Below, in pieces: positions 1 through 5,075 of a DNA stretch of 5,075 nucleotides. The notes under the pieces are model-generated. The model saw only the letters and a program-made list of their open reading frames with translations. It searched no databases and was not told where the DNA came from. The position numbers and the translations under genes were made by a program. Within the stretch, counting starts at the first letter, position 1. Each line of letters opens with the position of its first letter. Source of the stretch: Acidobacteriaceae bacterium (GTDB lineage: Bacteria > Acidobacteriota > Terriglobia > Terriglobales > Acidobacteriaceae); assembly GCA_003165095.1 (NCBI GenBank), contig PLSH01000222.1, positions 4,722 to 9,796 on the forward strand, read 5' to 3'.

Positions 1-492
1 GGAACCGAATTTGACGACGATACCGTGTTCGCCGCCGCATGGATGCACGATCTGGGCGTCTTCATCGGCCATCGTCCTCAGGATCCCTCCGAACTTGCGC
101 GCTGGGATCATGTGCCCTACACCATCGCCCGGTCGCAGGAGTTGCTTGCCGGATGGGGATTTCCCCCGGAAAAGCTGGGCGCGGTTGCCGACGCGATTCG
201 GAACCATCTGCCCAGCGCCAATCCAACCAGGATTGAGTCGATTCTTCTCCGCGATGCCGATATATTGGAACAGTTGGGGGCTATCGGAGCCCTGCGCGCG
301 ATAGTCAAGGTGGGAAGGGATACCCGGTACCCAACGTTTTCATCGGTTTTGCCGGTTTTACGCAATGCCTGCCACCACCTTCCCGCCCAATTGCGTCTAA
401 ACCATGCGAAACTGATGGCTGTTGACCGGGTTAAAGTACTTGAGGGATTGATTGCCGCCATTGAAGCAGAGGCGGGTGAGCATCTGTTTTAG
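1..492 (+). CDS. HD-domain hydrolase, C-terminal part (5' end outside window)
   Basis: The reading frame is open from base 1 and ends at TAG 490-492, giving 163 residues; the true start lies upstream. The HD signature is visible as Ala-Ala-Trp-Met-His16-Asp17-Leu-Gly, followed by His37, by His69 in an Ile-Arg-Asn-His segment, and by Asp85/Asp87 in Leu-Arg-Asp-Ala-Asp-Ile-Leu-Glu-Gln. This order fits the H...HD...H...H...D metal ligands of HD-superfamily phosphohydrolases, with the first His expected upstream of the window. HD proteins usually hydrolyse phosphoesters or nucleotides with divalent metals; the substrate here cannot be told. No signal peptide or membrane segment is seen in this part, so a cytoplasmic location is likely. 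The last 60 residues are mostly helical in character, with no second domain recognised. An internal GTG at 25 could start translation but would cut into the HD fold, so I treat the gene as truncated by the window. Family assignment is firm, specific function unknown. Confidence 0.85.
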   Translation, partial: GTEFDDDTVFAAAWMHDLGVFIGHRPQDPSELARWDHVPYTIARSQELLAGWGFPPEKLGAVADAIRNHLPSANPTRIESILLRDADILEQLGAIGALRAIVKVGRDTRYPTFSSVLPVLRNACHHLPAQLRLNHAKLMAVDRVKVLEGLIAAIEAEAGEHLF

Positions 493-3400
493 GCTCTCCG
501 CCAGTCTTGAAGCGTCTCTCGCGTATCAAACGCTAAAGACTGGAAACATCGTAGAATCTATGCCTTGCATTACTCCTTGCAGATGCGCACTCACCTGGGC
601 GAACGGTCTTGGGATGGACGCTCTGCAACTGTTAAGGAGACGTAGAATGCGTTTGAAGCTGTTCCTTCAGGTGAGCCTCGCAGTACTTCTTCTCTTTTCC
701 GCCGTTTATCCTTCTTTTTCGCAGGTCGCCCCGGCGGCCTACGAGGGAATGCGGCTGCCTCTGACCGCCGGTCTGGGCCTTTCAAGTTTCAGTCCCGATT
801 GGCGGCCCGGCCGCCTTATCGGCGGCACGCTGTGGATCGACTACAACCCCACCTGGGTGCCCCAGCGCCTGTATGGAATCGGAATTGAAATCGAAGGCCG
901 CGACCTCAGATTCAACCGCTCCTCCAACCAGCCCTCCGATCTCCGTGAGGACACTGCCGGAGGCGGTGTGATTTACACCTGGCGCCGTTACCGTCAGATC
1001 CGGCCCTACGGGAAGTTCCTCATGGGATTAGGCAACGTCGACTACCTGACCGGCACAGGGGCCCGCTACAACACCAGCCGCACCGTCACTTTCGCCGGCG
1101 GCGGACTGGAGTACGATGCTTTTCACCGCTTCTGGGTGCGGGCCGATTATGAGTACCAGTCGTGGCCCGATTTCTTCAATGCGCATGCGCCTAACCCAGG
1201 GAAGCTGGACCCCCAGGGGATCACCGTTGGGGTTTCCTACCACTTCAACCAGCGCAGTTCCCATTAACCATCTCGATCCGTGCATTCGAGGTACCGCTGC
1301 CCGCCATCCGCACACAGTAGCCGCGCCGGCTTTATCCTGTGCATATCAAAATCGCGGACAAAGGAACGAGAGCGCGTAACTTTCCCCCGCGAGCCGGGTT
1401 CTAACCGATGACGGCTTTCGGCGAATTTCGTCTAACTGATTGAGCTGGAAGCAACAGGAATCAGTGCATTCCTTCCGTCGCTTGACCTTTTGGCAGGCGC
1501 CGGAATGAATCGGCTGATACAGGAGAAACAACACCATGAATCGTCCACTGCTGAAAAGAGTTGTGCCGCAGCTGATGGCATGGGCCGGGGTGGCCTTGCT
1601 ATGCGCTGTAACAGCGATTGCCCAGGATAACGGTACAGCCGGACCTCAGCCGGGCGCACAGCGCTCCGACGGACAAATCGAAATGGATGTCGTGCAGGCG
1701 CTGGATGCTTCGCAGGCGCTCAAAAGCGACCTGATCACCGCCGCGACCATCCAGAGCGAGGTTACGCTCTCCGGCACAGTTTCCACCCAGGCGTCGAAAG
1801 AGCTGGCCGCCATGATCGCCGGCCACGTCAACGGCGTCACCAGGGTGAACAACAACCTGAAGGTCGGCAATCCGCAGGACGCCCAGGATGCGCAGGCTCC
1901 GGCCCCGGATGCGGACGCGCAAACCATGGCCGACAACAACCAGCCTGGCATAGCTCCACCGCCGCCCGGCCAGCCGCAGCAGGCTCCGGGTCAGGCTCCG
2001 GGCCACGCCCCGGGTATCGACCAGGGACAGGCTCCGCCACAGGCGCCTTATCCGCCGCCGCCGCCAAACCGGCCGCAGTACGGATACGCCCAGCCCCCGC
2101 AGCGTCCGGCCCCATCCTATGAGATGCCCAAGGGACCGGTGACTCTCCCCCCGGATTCGGTCCTTTATGTGCGCACGGCAGAGGCCGTGGGCAACAAGAA
2201 CGCCGCGGCAGGAACTCCCGTGCAGTTCACCGTGATCCGCGACGTTACGGTAAACGGGGTACTGGCGATTCCGCGTGGCGCAACGCTTCACGGCGTGGTC
2301 ACAGAGAGCAAGAATGCAGGAGACCTGGGCGGGAGCCCGGAACTGGCGCTCACTCTCAATTCTCTCGATCTCGGCGGCCAGAACTATCCGTTGAATACCA
2401 GCCTGTTCAAGGTCAAGGGCCCGAATAAGGCCGGCCGCACCGTGGGCAACGCTTTTGGCGGCGCAGTCTTGGGCGCCATCATCGGCGGAGCCGTGGGCCG
2501 CGGTCCCGGAGCAGCCATCGGCGCAGGTGCAGGCGCGGTTGCCGGAACGGCAGCCTCCGCGGCTAGTCCTGGCCCCAATGTCTGGATCCCCTCCGAGGCG
2601 CTGGTCACCTTCCATCTCAAGGCGCCCCTCACGGTAGCACCGGTAAGCGAGCAGGAAGCGGCGCGGCTGGCACAGGGTCTGTATCCCGGCGGCCCGAGTC
2701 TTTACCGGCGCGGCTACTACGGATACGGAGCTTACGGGTCACCGTATGCTGCCGGGCCGTACGCTTATCCATACGGCTATCCGCCGGTTTACTACCGTCC
2801 CTACTACGTGGTCGGCGGAGCCTACTACTGGCGTTAAGCACATCCACAGTCAGAACAACTCCGGGCGCCCGCAGCTGGGCGCCCGATCTGTTTCCGGGGG
2901 GCGGATGGTTTTCAAATCCACGTGCTTCATCCCGTGCATTTACCGCGCAAAACCAATGCGGGCGTTCGCCCCTGAGGGAGAGCTTCTTCAAGTTAGCCAC
3001 TACGGTATCGACCGTCCAGCGCCCTTTTGACGGTCCCTGTCGTCTATAATGGCAGAGTCGCATCGAGCGAGAATTGCGCTGCGCAGACGGCCCCTTTTTG
3101 AGCCTGTCCCATGGCTCCAGAGGAGGCTTGGACCTGCTCGCGCGTAGAGAGTAGAAGGGGTCCACGCACACATGATTCGTTTCCTGCAGCAAAAAGACCA
3201 GCGCATCATCAAAGCGATTTTCATTGTCATCATCGGCGTTGTCTCCATTTCCATGGTGATTTACCTGATTCCCGGCCTCACCGGCGCGGGCGAGTCCGCC
3301 CCTGACACCTACGCCACGGTCTACCCCCACTGGTACAGCCGCTTTTTGTCTTCGGGAGACGAGATCAGCCAGGCGCGGGTCGAGCAGCTCACCCACCAGC

Positions 3401-5075
3401 AGTTGATGCAGCGCAACCCGCAATATGCCGACAATCCGATGATCGTGAAGTTCTTCGAGAGCCAGGTCGGCCAGCAACTGGTGCAGCAGGAGGTATTGCT
3501 CGAGGCAGCACGGAATCTGGGGATTCGCGCCTCCGACAACGATGTGCTCCAGTACCTGCACAAAGGCCAGCTCGGCGAACTGCTGTTCCCCGGCGGCGTC
3601 TTCATTGGCCAGGACCGGTATGCGGCCCTGATCGCCCAGCACGATATGTCGGTGCCCCAATTCGAGGACGAAGTGAAGAGCGACATCGTCGTCCATCGTC
3701 TGCAGGCGCTCATCACCGCCGGGGTCAGCGTAAGCGACCAGGAAGTCCGCGACAACTACCGCAAAGCGAGTGTCAAGATCAAGTTCGACTACGCGGTCCT
3801 CTCGGCCAGCGACCTGGGCAAGACCATCAATCCCTCCGACAGCGATCTCCAGGCATTCTTCACCAAAAATGCGGCGCGCTACGCCAAGGCCGTGCCGGAA
3901 GAGCGCAAGATCACTTACTTTGCTTTCACGCCCAATGACATTCCCGGCGGAGTGCCGCAGCCCACGCAACAGCAGATTCAGGCGTACTACACGGCTCACC
4001 AGTCGGAGTATTCGGTTCCCCAGCAGTCCAAATCGCGCCACATCCTCATTCAGGTAGCTGCCGGGGCCGACGCCAAGACCGATGCCGCGGCCAAGGCCAA
4101 GGCGGAAGACGTTCTGAAGCAACTCCGGGCGGGCGGAAACTGGACCGACCTGGCCAAAAAATACTCCGACGATCCCGGCAGCAAAGGCTCCGGCGGTGAA
4201 CTTGGCTTTGCCCAGCCGGGCCGCATGGTGCCGGAATTTGACCACGCCATCTTCAACCAGAAGATCGGCGACATCGAGATTGTAAAGAGCCAGTTTGGCT
4301 ATCATGTGGTTCAGGTGGAGGAGCGCCAGGATAAGCACTCCCAGCCGCTCAGCGAAGTGCTGCCCGTCATCACCGCCGCGCTGATTCGCGAAGGCTCAGC
4401 CCAGGCCCAGCAGAGCTACGCCCAGACGCTCACCTCTGAGGCCATCAAGAACGGCCTCGAAAAGACGGCCGCAGCCCACCATCTTGAAGTGGTCACTTCG
4501 CAGCCGGTGGACCAGAGGGGCGTGATTGCAGGACTGCCCAGCAGTGCCCAGCTTCTTGCCAAGGCCTTCGAATCCAAACAGGGCGATCCGCCGCAGTTTG
4601 CGCCAACCGGCGAAGGCTACGCCGTCTTCCAGGTCACCGGCATCGCCCCCGCCCACGCGCCGGCATTTGCCGACTGGAAATCTCACGTTCTTGACGACTA
4701 CCGAAGCGAACAGCTTCCCGTCCTGCTGAACCAGAAGACCCAGGAGCTGGCCAACAAGGCCAAGAGCGAAAACGACCTGGCCAAGGCCGCCAAGGAAGAA
4801 GGCGCGACCGTGAAGACCAGCGACCTGGTCAACGCGACCGGCCAGGTGCCCGATCTCGGTGAAGTGGGCCAGGTGGCGCCGCAACTGTTTGACCTCACCG
4901 TTGGCTCCATCAGCGGGCCTATCGATTCGCAACGGACCGGCGTGGTAGCAAAGATCGTCGACAAGCAGGAACCGAGCGCCGACGACATCGCCAAGAATCT
5001 CGACCAGATGCGCGATCAGATGCTCGACGAGCGCCGCAACGATGCCTTCGGCGTCTTCGCCGGCAATCTCATGGA

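Overview
The window looks like part of a GC-rich, Gram-negative chromosome, most likely from the Acidobacteriota. I infer this from the form of the membrane-anchored parvulin protein at the right end, from the BON / proline-rich / glycine-zipper protein in the middle, and from the presence of a signal-peptide-bearing outer-membrane barrel. No database search was possible, so the phylum is a judgement from family resemblance. All four genes lie on the + strand, and the two outer ones are cut by the window edges.

Layout: (1) 1-492 is the C-terminal 163 residues of an HD-superfamily metal-dependent hydrolase. (2) 493-646 is a gap ending in a strong Shine-Dalgarno, followed by a small outer-membrane beta-barrel protein at 647-1267. 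(3) 1268-1535 is a 268-base gap with a possible promoter and a small dyad. It leads to a 433-residue exported protein (1536-2837) made of a signal peptide, a BON domain, a Pro/Gln linker, a predicted beta domain, a long glycine zipper and a Tyr-rich tail. A GC-rich hairpin at 2862-2885 probably ends this transcript. (4) 2838-3171 is a 334-base gap with that hairpin and a control region: a perfect TATAAT preceded by three ACGGT half-sites in alternating orientation. It leads to a PpiD/SurA-type periplasmic peptidyl-prolyl isomerase (3172 to beyond 5075).

Three of the four products are exported or membrane-anchored: a barrel protein, an envelope protein with a BON domain, and a periplasmic folding factor. 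The right part therefore reads as a cell-envelope neighbourhood, though the wide gaps, separate ribosome sites and the terminator argue for separate transcription units rather than one operon. The HD hydrolase has no evident link to the rest. I found no mobile element, CRISPR array, rRNA or convincing tRNA. I did not find a clear new system. The points most worth a second look are the glycine-zipper protein, the altered parvulin signature of the isomerase, and the half-site cluster upstream of it.
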